This document shows positions 6,301 through 6,414 of a stretch of DNA of 6,414 bases, in pieces. Source of the stretch: Alphaproteobacteria bacterium (lineage in GTDB: Bacteria; Pseudomonadota; Alphaproteobacteria; Rs-D84); assembly GCA_017964865.1 (NCBI GenBank), contig JAGCRE010000116.1, forward strand, positions 1 to 6,414, read 5' to 3'. Position 1 is the first letter of the stretch. The number at the start of each line of letters is the position of its first letter. The position numbers were made by a program, and so were the translations under genes. Below the pieces are notes generated by a model, which saw only the letters and a program-made list of their open reading frames with translations, did not search any database and was not told the origin of the DNA.

Positions 6301-6414
6301 CAACATCGACAATTGATATCGCGTCAACTGGCACCGACATACGACTGGACACCACACATGGCGGAACATATTTTGTTCAATTAACCGATGCCAACGATCG
6401 TGTTTTGGCAAACA
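3372..6414 (+). CDS. Bacterial alpha-2-macroglobulin, YfhM type, N-terminal 1014 residues (cut by window edge)
   Basis: These large periplasmic proteins trap attacking proteases after cleavage of a bait region and are thought to protect the envelope. The frame is open from GTG 3372 to the edge without interruption. A basic N-terminus and one hydrophobic helix (about 14-34) give a signal anchor. No lipobox is present, although E. coli YfhM is a lipoprotein. Family landmarks are collinear: a Big_5/MG-like stretch with LTPSVRGTW...FAPESDWLPDTKYTV (114-147), DRRLILLTNLG (540-550), FVSKLNTGTP (about 563-572), the hallmark SDRGIYRPGE (663-672), VQEFTPDNLKI (about 757-767), and a segment from Tyr910 (YHANSNLNYV) through LTLRTIRRENL (about 946-956), matching the family pattern before the bait and thioester regions. 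Full length in E. coli is about 1650 residues, so roughly 600-700 remain beyond the window, including any CxEQ thioester. pbpC often neighbours this gene and may follow. Family call is firm; target proteases are unknown. Confidence 0.93.
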   Translation, partial: MKGRKQTKTSRKWLRIVICCIVAAVVFVAGFFIFHQSHPKTRFALTVPKSVPTAFLDSNSANFMMSSGMPEVNNNRTLSPINPLVVSYNWVSGEYTPAFRADLTPKDIAMDVKLTPSVRGTWKLFSSNMLAFAPESDWLPDTKYTVKIGKKILSPDVRPDKRTMSFVTPRLVATIDSFNIYPTTNHERTVVGVAVVSFNYPISTENFADRVSVKLGMHRVKFDVHFDRFNRTAIITTDPISVDDSTHTLRLKINRINSANTSATTKKVNASTIIESVDNFFKISGIKSIAADDSRGNPQQLVLLDMTAAADSKTDWTRGIDVYLLPKYANADEEEPHEWANDEVSSEVLSKSKKINIKRTDFATPIGVYEYAFTYDVSDSVQRYLYVRVHNGIKSNSGFVLKNGVERVLPVASPEKTVKIAGTGALLSLAGDKKLTIMARGGVENAFVRLYKIKSDEINHLISQTYNIFASNIELKSWSFGVYDMASVFQKRISFADTSMNKTNYASVDLGDYLDRTANDKTGIFVIQTGATESAAEYSDRRLILLTNLGIIRKIALDGTSSVFVSKLNTGTPSTDTDVFVLGRNGNAIWAGRTDANGFAAVPNFAWAEYHNEREPVAVVVRDGDDISFIPYNSIDTHVEYSKFDIDGAYASNTTPLNAFVFSDRGIYRPGETATVAGVVKNKTFTKLSSVPIKMEIVDSRGRTVREESVTLGGDGMFDMTYNVSTSATIGEYTVNVFLLNNKNRIQDTIGTTTFRVQEFTPDNLKIIADILGANDIGWISTDSMFANISLYNLFGTPATNRRITARAMLKPIDFKFPEYREYIFTPNFISGSGMSDNAAKRTQTYTVDLPDIKTDDMGHATLDINFNRQIPSGTYLLTLNVTGFDGGAGTGVQTTITARASDAEYLICYHANSNLNYVSRDDARRVNFIAVNSFGERTSANGLTLRTIRRENLTSLVKDYNDYYKYQTITRDTVVSTSTIDIASTGTDIRLDTTHGGTYFVQLTDANDRVLAN

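Overview
The window looks like a chromosomal segment from an AT-leaning Gram-negative bacterium (GC roughly in the low 40s by eye). It encodes a bacterial-type ribosomal protein S2, Sec signal peptides, a protein ending in an outer-membrane-style C-terminal Phe, and a YfhM-type bacterial alpha-2-macroglobulin, which is a periplasmic Gram-negative family. The style of the genes (Gly/Ala-rich segment after a signal peptide, S8 peptidase with a beta-rich tail) would fit a host- or gut-associated alphaproteobacterium. That lineage guess is low confidence and rests on recall, not on a search.

Layout. Bases 1-579 (minus strand) hold the first 193 codons of rpsB, cut by the window edge. Bases 580-803 form a divergent intergenic region. 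It carries a minus-strand sigma70-like promoter and a foldable rpsB leader (613-663), and a plus-strand promoter for the next gene. Bases 804-1355 encode a small secreted or membrane-associated PAP2 phosphatase. After a strong promoter with a palindrome over its -10 box, bases 1425-3296 encode a subtilisin-family (S8) serine peptidase with a TTG start, a signal peptide, a Gly/Ala hydrophobic segment, a catalytic domain with unusually closely spaced Asp and His, and a compact beta-rich C-terminus ending in Phe. From 3372 to the right edge runs the first 1014 codons of a signal-anchored bacterial alpha-2-macroglobulin (GTG start). It is open at the window edge, and its thioester region is not reached.

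How the genes may work together. rpsB is a housekeeping gene that simply borders the locus. The three plus-strand genes all act in the cell envelope: a phosphatase likely working on lipid or other phosphate esters, a surface or secreted protease, and a periplasmic protease trap. PAP2 and the peptidase each have a recognisable promoter, and the macroglobulin has a weaker one, so this is a run of separately transcribed envelope genes rather than a clear operon. A protease next to a protease-trapping protein is suggestive, but a functional link is only inference. I see no mobile elements, CRISPR arrays, tRNA or rRNA genes, and no convincing intrinsic terminators.
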